A DNA stretch of 8,297 nt from an uncultured Collinsella sp. (GCA_900545875.1 URAQ01000063.1:1-8297); one strand, 5' to 3'. Shown: positions 1 through 7,078, counted from the stretch's first letter. Made by a program: numbers and translations. Notes: a model not told the origin generated them from the letters alone.

Positions 1-76
1 AAAGAAGCTGCGCCGCGGGGGAGGCGACCCCAATGGCTTTCTCATATCGTCTTTTCTTTTAGAGAATGGGATAGTT

Positions 77-1177
77 ATGGCTGCAATTTTCAATAGCCCC
101 AGCAAGTACATCCAGGGTCCGGACGAGCTCGCCAAGCTCGGCTCCTATGTCGAGCCGCTCGGCGCTAAGGCCCTCGTCATCGTGACGCCTTCGGGCAAGA
201 AGCGCGTCGGTGCCAAGATCGAGGGCGGCTTTGCCGAGGCTAAGGCCGAGCTGCTGTTTGAGGATTTTAACGGCGAGTGCTCCAAGGGCGAGGTCGATCG
301 CCTGGTTGCGCTCGCTCGCGACAACGGTTGCGATATCGTCGTCGGCGTCGGTGGCGGCAAGATCCTCGACACCGCGAAGGCCGTCGCCTACTACCTGGAG
401 TCCCCGGTTATCATTTGCCCCACCATCGCCTCGACTGATGCACCGTGCTCGGCACTTTCGGTGCTTTATACCGATGACGGCCAGTTCGACAAGTACCTCT
501 TCCTTAAGGCAAACCCCAATATTGTCCTTATGGATACGACGGTTATCGCGGCGAGCCCGGTGCGCCTGACGGTTTCCGGCATGGGCGATGCGCTCGCAAC
601 CTATTTCGAGGCCCAGGCAACGCACGATGCCGACGGCGGCACCTGCGCTGGCGGCAAGGGCGGCATGGCCGGTCTGGCGCTTGCCAAGCTCTGCTACGAG
701 ACGCTTATGGCCGATGGCGTTAAGGCCAAGGTTGCGCTGGAGAAGGGTGCGCTCACGCCTGCCGTCGAGCATATCATCGAGGCCAATACGCTGCTTTCGG
801 GCATTGGCTTTGAGAGCTCGGGCCTTGCTGCTGCTCATGCCATCCACAATGGCCTGACGATGCTGCCCGAGTGCCACGGCATGTATCACGGCGAGAAGGT
901 CGCCTTTGGCACTATCGTCCAGCTGGTACTCGAGGATGCTCCGACTGAGAAACTCGAGGAAGTCTTGGGCTTCTGCATTGAGCTGGGCCTGCCGGTCACG
1001 ATGAAGGAACTTGGCGTTGCCGAGCTTACGCGCGAGCAGGCCATGATTGTTGCCGAGGCCGCCTGCGCACCCGATGACACCATGTGCAACATGCCGTTTG
1101 AGGTGACGCCCGAGATGGTCGCAAACGCCATCTTGGGTGCCGACGCGCTGGGCCACTACTATCTCATGGATGAGTAA
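77..1177 (+). CDS. gldA: Glycerol dehydrogenase (NAD+-dependent, zinc)
   Basis: This 366-residue protein matches the usual length of GldA, a cytoplasmic enzyme that oxidises glycerol to dihydroxyacetone with NAD+ at the head of glycerol fermentation. The N-terminus (SPSKYIQGPDELAKLG, from residue 7) fits the family start. The dinucleotide-binding glycine motif GVGGGK is at 90-95, and PTIASTDAPCSALSV at 115-129 contains D121, a position near the substrate in GldA. The expected zinc ligands are D171 (GMGDALATYFEA), H254 (AAAHAIHNG) and H271 (YHGEKVAFG). The reading frame stays open back to the window edge, but ATG 77 is chosen because the protein start aligns there; the ribosome site is weak (AGAGAATGGGA). 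A strong terminator follows, so it is probably transcribed separately from its paralogue downstream. Identification is by recognising the family motifs and is very secure. Confidence 0.95.
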   Translation: MAAIFNSPSKYIQGPDELAKLGSYVEPLGAKALVIVTPSGKKRVGAKIEGGFAEAKAELLFEDFNGECSKGEVDRLVALARDNGCDIVVGVGGGKILDTAKAVAYYLESPVIICPTIASTDAPCSALSVLYTDDGQFDKYLFLKANPNIVLMDTTVIAASPVRLTVSGMGDALATYFEAQATHDADGGTCAGGKGGMAGLALAKLCYETLMADGVKAKVALEKGALTPAVEHIIEANTLLSGIGFESSGLAAAHAIHNGLTMLPECHGMYHGEKVAFGTIVQLVLEDAPTEKLEEVLGFCIELGLPVTMKELGVAELTREQAMIVAEAACAPDDTMCNMPFEVTPEMVANAILGADALGHYYLMDE

Positions 1178-1191
1178 ATCAAGCTAAGGAA

Positions 1192-1225
1192 GGGGCAAAG
1201 CCGGCAGACGGCTTTGCCCCTTTTT
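1192..1225 (+). terminator. Intrinsic terminator after gldA
   Basis: A perfect 12-bp stem (GGGGCAAAGCCG at 1192-1203 with CGGCTTTGCCCC at 1209-1220), a 5-nt loop and five T residues at 1221-1225 form a textbook rho-independent terminator 14 nt after the gldA stop. It separates gldA from the second dehydrogenase gene. Confidence 0.92.
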
Positions 1226-1229
1226 GCTA

Positions 1230-1260
1230 TGGTGCAAAGGGGTCAGGTTGCTTTGCACCA
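1230..1260. repeat. REP-like inverted repeat
   Basis: TGGTGCAAAG (1230-1239) and CTTTGCACCA (1251-1260) form a perfect 10-bp inverted repeat around an 11-nt spacer, GGGTCAGGTTG. The composition, a short GC-containing palindrome with a GGGGTCAGGTT core, resembles intergenic REP-type elements mobilised by Y1-family (RAYT) transposases. There is only one copy in this window and no transposase, so dispersal is inferred. It is not a terminator, because no T-run follows on either strand, and it sits in the leader of the downstream dehydrogenase gene. Confidence 0.5.
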
Positions 1261-1290
1261 ATTGTTGTTGATGAAAGGGCGGATTCTCGT

Positions 1291-2373
1291 ATGGCGCTTC
1301 CCATGGTTTATGGCGGTCCCGGACGATATGTTCAGGGGCCGGGTGAGCTCTCGCGTCAGGGCAGGTATTTGTCATGGTTGGGCTGCGCTGCCTATGTCTT
1401 GTTTGACCAGGGCACCGAGGATCGGCTGTGCAGGCAGATCGTCGATGGATTTCTGGATGAAGATCTAAGCGAGCCGTTCTTTAAGATTTACAACGGTCCG
1501 TGTACGGAAGATGCCGTTGTCGAAATGGCCAAGGAAGCCCGGGCCGAGTATTGCGACATGGTGGTGGGCATTGGCGGCGGCAAGATGCTCGATATCGCCA
1601 AGGCCGTTGCGTTTTATGCCGAGTTGCCGTTGTGCGTATGTCCCACGGCGGCGTCGATGGACGGTCCGTGCAGCGCGATTTCGGTGCTGTATCACGAGGA
1701 TGGGTCGTTCGACCACTACCTGATGCTCGAGAAGAATCCAGATCTGGTCGTGGTCGATACCAACGTGGTCGCGGCGGCCCCGCTGCGTATGACGGTCGCT
1801 GGCATGGGCGATGCACTGGCAACGTACTTCGAGGCGCGTTCGTGCGCCGCGGCGCACGGCACCAACGAGCACGGTGGCGCGCCGGGGCACTTGGCCTTGG
1901 TTGCGGCTCGAGCCTGCTATGACACACTCATGGAGTGCGGCGTCGCTGCCAAGCGCGATCTCAAAAAGGGCCGTATATCGCCGGCGGTTGAGCGCCTGAT
2001 CGAGTGCAATATTCTGCTCTCGGGCGTCGGCTTTGAGAGCGGTGGCCTGGCGTTGGCGCATGCCATCGCCAACGGTCTGACGATCCTACCCGAGTGCAAG
2101 GCGATGCATGGCGAGGCCGTGGCATTTGGCCTGGTGGTGCAGCTGCGCCTGGAGCGTGCGCCCGAGCTTGATCAGGTGCTCGAGTTTTGCCAGCGCATTG
2201 GTCTGTCGACCACGCTCGAGGAGTTGGGCCTTGGCGAGATTTCCGATGCCGATCTGCAGGGTGTTGCAAATGCGGTCTTTAGAAATGAGCGTAATATGGC
2301 CAACGAGCAGGCAAAGGTGACCAAACAAAAGCTCGTGCAGCTCATGTGCGAGGCATATTTGGCGCTTGATTGA
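1291..2373 (+). CDS. GldA-family dehydrogenase, diverged paralogue
   Basis: This 360-residue iron/zinc-type alcohol dehydrogenase is a clear paralogue of the gldA product upstream, with the same motif order: YVQGPGEL (13-20), GIGGGK (93-98), PTAASMDGPCSAISV (118-132) and GMGDALATYFEAR (171-183). The predicted zinc ligands D174, H257 and H273 are all kept, so an active metal-dependent polyol or hydroxyketone oxidoreductase is likely. It differs where GldA is normally invariant: AST-D-AP becomes ASM-D-GP, HNGLT becomes ANGLT (A260), HGEK becomes HGEA (A276). The last 35 residues, after NERNMANEQ, lose the NMP-containing C-terminus and are poorly alignable. Substrate may therefore not be glycerol. 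ATG 1291 is preferred over ATG 1303 because a purine-rich GAAAGGGCGG site lies upstream of it. Family membership is firm; substrate is unknown. Confidence 0.88.
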   Translation: MALPMVYGGPGRYVQGPGELSRQGRYLSWLGCAAYVLFDQGTEDRLCRQIVDGFLDEDLSEPFFKIYNGPCTEDAVVEMAKEARAEYCDMVVGIGGGKMLDIAKAVAFYAELPLCVCPTAASMDGPCSAISVLYHEDGSFDHYLMLEKNPDLVVVDTNVVAAAPLRMTVAGMGDALATYFEARSCAAAHGTNEHGGAPGHLALVAARACYDTLMECGVAAKRDLKKGRISPAVERLIECNILLSGVGFESGGLALAHAIANGLTILPECKAMHGEAVAFGLVVQLRLERAPELDQVLEFCQRIGLSTTLEELGLGEISDADLQGVANAVFRNERNMANEQAKVTKQKLVQLMCEAYLALD

Positions 2374-2437
2374 CCTTGTGCAATCGAGGTGGCGATAGGC
2401 CATGGGCTATTTGCCGCAAAGATGCGCCGCGTGTAAT

Positions 2438-2468
2438 TTGCCCGAGGCGTGGGCCGATAGCGTATCAT
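2438..2468 (+). promoter_or_regulatory. Possible promoter of the Fe-S protein gene
   Basis: TTGCCC (2438-2443) and TATCAT (2463-2468) could be -35 and -10 boxes, 41 nt before the chosen start. The 19-bp spacing is long and the match is modest, so this is a weak guess. The 135-bp gap after the dehydrogenase gene and the absence of a shared ribosome site suggest that some promoter is present here. Confidence 0.3.
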
Positions 2469-2508
2469 TATCTCTTGCTTGTTTGCACTGCTCAGGGAGG
2501 GGCCGCGC

Positions 2509-3762
2509 ATGGCGCAAGAACACGATCTGTTTGATGACATTATCGAGATCAGCAAAGGTTTCGACTTTCTTAAAAACCCGCTTGGCGGTGTGACCGATGC
2601 ACTCGATCCATCGGCGCCGCAGTGGAATCCTGCCGACTATAAAGAGCGTCCGCGCGGCAACACCATTCCGTGCCTGACCTGCAAAAACGAAAAGAGCGGC
2701 TGCACCGCGTGCATGGACGTGTGCCCGGTCAACGCTATCGAGGTCGAGGAAGACGCCATTGAGGTCCTCGACTCCTGTCGCAAGTGCGGCCTGTGCGCCG
2801 CTGCCTGTCCGACCGAGGCAATCATCTCGCCGCGCCTGGCGCCTAAAAACCTCTATGACGATATCGTCTCTGCTGCTACGAGTCACGAGACCGCTTACGT
2901 CACCTGCACGCGCGCCCTTAAGCGCATGCCGCGCGAAAACGAAGTCGTCGTTGCCTGTGTGGGTGATATTACGGCCGAGACCTGGTTCTCGGTACTGGCC
3001 GACTATCCCAACGTGAGTGTGTACCTGCCGTTGGGCGTGTGCGATAAATGCCGCAACACCGGCGGTGAGGACATTCTGGGCGAGGCAATTGCGAAGGCCG
3101 AGGAGTGGTCTGGCACGGGTATGGGCCTGGAGGTCGACCCCAAGAGCCTCAAGTGCCATAAGCTTCGCGAGTACGAACGCAAGGAGTACATGGAAAAAAT
3201 TGCCCGCACCACGGGCCTGACGGTGACCAAGCTCAATCCGGCGACGGCGGCGCTGGCCTCGGTGACGCAAAAGCTCAAGGCCCATCGCCATCAGATTACC
3301 CAGCTGGAGCGCACGCTCAACACCATGTGCGGCGCCACGACGACTAAGCGTCGCCGTTCGCTCACGCACGGGCGCCAACTGGTGCTCTCAACGTTGCAGA
3401 ACCATCCCGAGCTTGCCCAGAACATGCAGGTGAGCACGCCGGAGTGCGATTTTGACAAGTGCACGTCGTGCGGCGAGTGCGTCAATGTATGCCCCACGTT
3501 TGCCTGCGATTTGGTGGGAAGCGGCCGCTTTGCGTTGGAGTCCACGTATTGCCTAGGTTGCGGAGCCTGCGTCAAGGTGTGCCCCGAGCATGCGCTCAAG
3601 CTGGTCGAGCACGATGCGTCCAATCTGGTCGTTGTCGACCCCGAGGCCGAGGAAAAGGCCGCTCAGAAGGCCAAGGCCCACGAAGAGGCCCAGAAGGCCA
3701 AGGCCGAGGCAAAGGCCAAGCTTGACAAGATGCTCGATCAGGTGGAGAAGCTCGCGGACTAG
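2509..3762 (+). CDS. Multi-cluster [4Fe-4S] ferredoxin-like protein
   Basis: This 417-residue soluble protein probably carries four [4Fe-4S] clusters and so should act in cytoplasmic electron transfer. The N-terminal pair is C55/C58...C65-x2-C68-x3-C72P followed by C90-x2-C93-x2-C96-x3-C100P. The C-terminal pair is C318-x2-C321-x2-C324-x3-C328P followed by C348-x2-C351-x2-C354-x3-C358P, with C313 as a spare. Between them is a domain I do not recognise (about 125-300) with further cysteines C133, C150, C178-x2-C181 and C216, then a basic patch TTTKRRRS near 277. Residues 380-417 form an Ala/Lys/Glu-rich tail, likely a single helix or coiled coil. ATG 2509 is chosen over in-frame ATG 2479 because AGGGAGGGG ends about 7 nt before it. 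There is no signal peptide, TAT motif or membrane segment. The redox partner is unknown; no hydrogenase or dehydrogenase subunit lies beside it. Confidence 0.85.
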   Translation: MAQEHDLFDDIIEISKGFDFLKNPLGGVTDALDPSAPQWNPADYKERPRGNTIPCLTCKNEKSGCTACMDVCPVNAIEVEEDAIEVLDSCRKCGLCAAACPTEAIISPRLAPKNLYDDIVSAATSHETAYVTCTRALKRMPRENEVVVACVGDITAETWFSVLADYPNVSVYLPLGVCDKCRNTGGEDILGEAIAKAEEWSGTGMGLEVDPKSLKCHKLREYERKEYMEKIARTTGLTVTKLNPATAALASVTQKLKAHRHQITQLERTLNTMCGATTTKRRRSLTHGRQLVLSTLQNHPELAQNMQVSTPECDFDKCTSCGECVNVCPTFACDLVGSGRFALESTYCLGCGACVKVCPEHALKLVEHDASNLVVVDPEAEEKAAQKAKAHEEAQKAKAEAKAKLDKMLDQVEKLAD

Positions 3763-3772
3763 TCAGCGAGCT
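3749..3772 (+). other. Inverted repeat over the Fe-S gene stop codon
   Basis: AGCTCGC (3749-3755) pairs with GCGAGCT (3766-3772) around a 10-nt loop that contains the stop codon and the palindrome GACTAGTC. A pyrimidine-rich but T-poor tract follows (CTATCTCTGCTTC), so it is at best a weak terminator or an RNA-end stabiliser between the Fe-S gene and ychF. Confidence 0.3.
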
Positions 3773-3809
3773 CTATCTCTGCTTCATTTGCGCCGTCGCG
3801 GTGTCCGGA

Positions 3810-3839
3810 TTCGCCCGGATGCTGCGGCGGCGCTATACT
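3810..3839 (+). promoter_or_regulatory. Probable ychF promoter
   Basis: TATACT (3834-3839) is a good -10 box in an otherwise very GC-rich gap, 38 nt before the GTG start of ychF. The matching -35 is poor: TTCGCC at 3810-3815 with an 18-bp spacer. A short inverted repeat, TCCGG (3804-3808) and CCGGA (3815-3819), overlaps the -35 region. Confidence 0.45.
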
Positions 3840-3876
3840 TATACGGTTTGAAGTACCTGTACCAAAAGGAGCTGTC

Positions 3877-4953
<1,077 letters not shown>

Positions 4954-4964
4954 GGACGACGCAT

Positions 4965-5348
4965 ATGTTTAAATATGGCAAAAAAGCCGGCTACATGGGC
5001 ATCGCGCTGCTCGTACTTGCGGTGATTCCGCTGGTGGTTGCAGCGTGTGTTATCCCCAACATTGGCCCCGAGGTGGCAACGAAGTTTAACGCAGCCGGCG
5101 AGGTGACGCGCTGGGGTAAGAGCTACGAGCTGCTGGCACTGCCGGTGCTCAACCTGCTGCTGAGCGTGGCGACGTACTTTACGGCGGGACGCCAGGCAAA
5201 GAACAACGAGGACTCCGCTGTGATGGCACGTCTTGCGTGCGAGCGCTACCTGCGCAACGGCTGCATCACGGGCGTGTTCCTCAACGTAATCAACGTCTAC
5301 TTTATGTATTCGGCGATTACTGGAACGGGTTTTGGCTTTGGTTTCTAG
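4965..5348 (+). CDS. Small DUF1648/SdpI-like membrane protein
   Basis: This 127-residue protein has three predicted membrane helices (about 11-31, 54-73 and 99-119). The loop after helix 1, IPNIGPEVATKFNAAGEVTR (30-49) followed by WGKS, is the hallmark of the DUF1648 domain found at the N-terminus of SdpI-type immunity and signal proteins. Full SdpI is longer, so only the DUF1648-like part is present, plus one helix and a Gly/Phe-rich end (GTGFGFGF). AAGGA, overlapping the ychF stop codon, lies 8 nt before ATG 4965, so it is probably translated from the ychF transcript. No SdpC-like toxin gene is nearby and no function can be assigned. A charged cytoplasmic loop (75-98) contains RQAKNNED. Confidence 0.75.
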   Translation: MFKYGKKAGYMGIALLVLAVIPLVVAACVIPNIGPEVATKFNAAGEVTRWGKSYELLALPVLNLLLSVATYFTAGRQAKNNEDSAVMARLACERYLRNGCITGVFLNVINVYFMYSAITGTGFGFGF

Positions 5349-5357
5349 CTTGTCCTT

Positions 5358-5747
5358 TTAGGCAACGAGCCTGCACGCATATTCAATGGCTGCTGCGAGG
5401 CCGCCGCTCGATCGTGGTTGAAAGACTACATCGGCGGCGGCCTCGTTTTCGTATCCGGCGCCGCGAAGGGCGAGTGCTATGCCGGCTTCTAAAAGGAGCG
5501 GCAGGCCGCGTTGGCTGGTTGCGATTACGGCAACCTGATTGAGCGAGCAGCCGTGCGTTTGGCATTGAATGGCAAGTTCACCTTGCGCCGGGCAAGGGAC
5601 CAGAACGGCGACGACGCGACTTGATAGCAATGCAAATGCTGTGCGCTCATCGGGCGAAAGGCATTCTGCTTCAACGACGACGAGCTTGGGCGGTGCGCTG
5701 TTTGTGCGAAGCGTGGCTCGGTGCATGCGGACCGAAGAACCCGACAT
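5358..5747 (-). CDS. HAD/P-type-ATPase-domain-like protein lacking catalytic residues
   Basis: This 129-residue soluble protein follows the core of a HAD-superfamily phosphorylation domain but lacks its catalytic residues. KLVVVEAECLS (21-31) sits where motif I (DxD or DKTGT) belongs, giving E26-A-E28 instead of Asp residues. VVAVLVPCPAQGELAI (45-60) matches the motif II strand, with V50 in place of Thr/Ser. The segment that normally carries the motif III lysine is missing. VAVIATSQRGLPLLLEAGIALAL (72-94) matches VAMVGDGVNDAPAL..AGVGIAM, with GD replaced by A76-T77 and ND by R80-G81. NEAAADVVF and AAAIEYACRLV complete the fold. It cannot be an ordinary phosphatase or ATPase; a binding or regulatory role, or decay, is inferred. 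A strong AGGAG lies 6 nt before ATG 5747. It is divergent from an XRE regulator across a shared palindrome, and its stop is only 9 bp from the convergent membrane-protein gene. Confidence 0.7.
   Translation of the reverse strand: MSGSSVRMHRATLRTNSAPPKLVVVEAECLSPDERTAFALLSSRVVAVLVPCPAQGELAIQCQTHGCSLNQVAVIATSQRGLPLLLEAGIALALRGAGYENEAAADVVFQPRSSGGLAAAIEYACRLVA
5396..5449 (+). terminator. Long terminator hairpin for the ychF transcript, antisense to the next gene
   Basis: CGAGGCCGCCGC (5396-5407) pairs perfectly with GCGGCGGCCTCG (5434-5445). Inside this, after a bulged T at 5408, CGAT (5409-5412) pairs with ATCG (5430-5433). After a bulged C at 5413, GTGGTT (5414-5419) pairs with GACTAC (5424-5429, two G-U pairs), leaving a GAAA tetraloop. 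TTTT follows at 5446-5449. The T-run is on the plus strand only, so it should end transcription coming from ychF and the membrane-protein gene, 48 nt after that stop codon. It lies wholly inside the minus-strand coding region for residues 100-118 of the HAD-like protein. Confidence 0.65.
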
Positions 5748-5770
5748 AGAAAACTCCTGTGTATTCGGGA

Positions 5771-5794
5771 AAACGTAAACTATAGTTTACGTTT
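5771..5794. promoter_or_regulatory. 24-bp perfect palindrome, likely operator
   Basis: The half-site AAACGTAAACTA (5771-5782) is followed directly by its exact reverse complement (5783-5794). It is AT-rich, lies in the 76-bp gap between two divergent genes, and one of those genes encodes an XRE-type HTH protein whose relatives bind such sites as dimers. TATAGT occurs within it in both orientations and could serve as a -10 box for either gene, so binding would block both promoters. The role as an autoregulatory operator is inferred. Confidence 0.75.
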
Positions 5795-5823
5795 ATGTTC
5801 GGCTCCATTTCAAACTCGGCTGC

Positions 5824-6042
5824 ATGGACGAACGTGCGAAACAGATTCTTGGCAGGCGGGTCGAAGAGACACGCAGGGACCTTGGTATCTCCAAGGTTGA
5901 TTTTTGTGTGGCGACAGGAATTAGCCGACCCTACCTCGACCGAATCGAAGATGGGACGGCAAATTTCACGCTCAAGGTTCTATTTAAGATCGCGCCCGCA
6001 CTCGGCATGACGGTGTCAGAGCTTCTCGAGGGTATCGAATAG
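5824..6042 (+). CDS. XRE-family HTH transcriptional regulator
   Basis: This 72-residue protein is essentially a single Cro/C1-type helix-turn-helix domain. The five-helix pattern is clear: a first helix (ERAKQILGRRVEETRRDL, 3-20), HTH helices around SKVDFCVATGISRPYLDRIE (23-42) with the typical GISRPYLDRIEDG turn and recognition helix, then LKVLFKIAPALGM and TVSELLEG. It has no effector or protease domain, so it probably dimerises and represses through the palindrome 30 bp upstream. ATG 5824 is the only usable start, since an in-frame stop lies in the palindrome and no ATG or GTG intervenes. No good Shine-Dalgarno sequence precedes it. It could be the antitoxin-like half of a two-gene module with the divergent HAD-like gene, but no recognisable toxin is present. 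Confidence 0.85.
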   Translation: MDERAKQILGRRVEETRRDLGISKVDFCVATGISRPYLDRIEDGTANFTLKVLFKIAPALGMTVSELLEGIE

Positions 6043-6051
6043 GGGATACCC
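6030..6051. terminator. Weak hairpin between convergent XRE and asparaginase genes
   Basis: GGGTATC (6030-6036) pairs with GATACCC (6045-6051) around an 8-nt loop that includes the XRE stop codon. It lies at the convergent junction 14 bp before the asparaginase stop. No T-run follows on either strand, so termination activity is uncertain. Confidence 0.3.
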
Positions 6052-6064
6052 GTCGACAACTGAA

Positions 6065-7078
6065 TTACGCCATCGGGATGCGGTCGTGGTTGACTTGGCT
6101 GTAGAACAGGCGCTGAATCTCGTCCGCATCACGTGACTGGCCGAGTGCCCACATGGTCTTGGCCACGAGCGTCTCGGTGGTCATGTCATCGCCGCGCAGA
6201 ATGCCCGGATGATCGGCGTAAGCACGGCCGACCTCATAAACGCCCAGATCGAGGCCCTCTTCGGGGACCTGCGTGGTCATAACGACGGTGCGGCCCGAAT
6301 CGACCCAGCGGAAAATTGCCTCTTGGAACGACTCGCCCGACTCACCAAACTCGGGGATACCGCCAATGCCAAAGGTCTCCAGAATCACGGCGTCGTAGCT
6401 ATCGGCAAGGGCGTCGAGGATGCCCGGGTTTACGCCGGGCGTAAGCTTGAGTACAAATACGCGCGGGTCGATGCTGTCGTAGAAACGAACCGGGCTCTCA
6501 TTCTGATGAGTGCCGTGAAGCCCGTTGCGCACAATGCGGTCGTTGCGGATGTAGGCAATGGGCGGATAGTTGACGCTAATGAACGCGTTAAAGCTCATGG
6601 TGCGCTGTTTGCGGGCGCGCGTGCCGGCAATGGCGACGCCGCCAAACACGATCGATACGTCGTGCGAGTGCTCGTCGAGCGCATAGAGCAGGCTCTGGTA
6701 CAGATTGAGCTTGGCGTCGGTAAAGGGGTTGCCCATGGGCTTTTGCGAGCCGGTGAGCACGATGGGCTTGGGGCTGTCTTGAATCAGGTAGGAAAGCGCC
6801 GCCGCGGTGTAGCTCATGGTGTCGGTGCCGTGTAGAATCACGAAGCCGTCGTGGTCGGCATAACCCTCGACGATGACATCGCGGATCTGCATCCAGTCAC
6901 TGGGGCGCATATTGGTGCTGTCGATGTTCATGGGCTGCACCACGTCGAGCTCGCAGAGGCCCGAGATCTCGGGGACGCTCTGGGCGAGCTCCTCACCGGT
7001 CAGGGCGGGGGAGAGGCCGTTGCCGTCCTCGGTCGATGCGATGGTGCCGCCCGTGGCGATGAGAAGGATGCGCTTCAT
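6065..7078 (-). CDS. ansA: L-asparaginase, type I cytoplasmic
   Basis: This 337-residue protein hydrolyses L-asparagine to aspartate and ammonia. It starts MKRILLIATGGTIASTEDG, with the first catalytic threonine T12 in TGGTIAS. The second signature ILHGTDTMSYTAAALSYL (81-98) supplies T85 and D86, and K157 in GTRARKQRT is the expected catalytic lysine. VLTGSQKPMG (107-116) and the C-terminal VILETFGIGGIP (231-242) are also family-typical. With no signal peptide and the cytoplasmic length it fits the AnsA-like type I group, which usually has lower substrate affinity than periplasmic type II enzymes. A longer in-frame start at 7150 is rejected: AGGA lies 8 nt before ATG 7078 and the family sequence begins there. 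It is convergent with the XRE gene and divergent from guaA. Exact subtype is inferred. Confidence 0.93.
   Translation of the reverse strand: MKRILLIATGGTIASTEDGNGLSPALTGEELAQSVPEISGLCELDVVQPMNIDSTNMRPSDWMQIRDVIVEGYADHDGFVILHGTDTMSYTAAALSYLIQDSPKPIVLTGSQKPMGNPFTDAKLNLYQSLLYALDEHSHDVSIVFGGVAIAGTRARKQRTMSFNAFISVNYPPIAYIRNDRIVRNGLHGTHQNESPVRFYDSIDPRVFVLKLTPGVNPGILDALADSYDAVILETFGIGGIPEFGESGESFQEAIFRWVDSGRTVVMTTQVPEEGLDLGVYEVGRAYADHPGILRGDDMTTETLVAKTMWALGQSRDADEIQRLFYSQVNHDRIPMA

Noticed and set aside
1..76. N-terminal extension of gldA or tail of a previous gene at the window's left edge
   Set aside because: The gldA frame is open to the edge but the extension does not resemble the family; too little sequence is present to call another gene.
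59..1156. 365-residue minus-strand open frame over gldA
   Set aside because: It mirrors the codons of a clear GldA; no motif is seen in it.
2391..2415. Hairpin after the second dehydrogenase gene (ATAG/CTAT with flanking GGC/GCC)
   Set aside because: The stem is short and interrupted and has no T-run, so it is not convincing as a terminator.
2479..2508. Upstream ATG giving the Fe-S protein ten extra residues
   Set aside because: The AGGGAGGGG site would lie inside the coding region; it is correctly spaced for ATG 2509.
2407..3378. 323-residue minus-strand open frame over the Fe-S gene
   Set aside because: Arg- and Ala-rich shadow of the cysteine-motif protein, with no recognisable domain.
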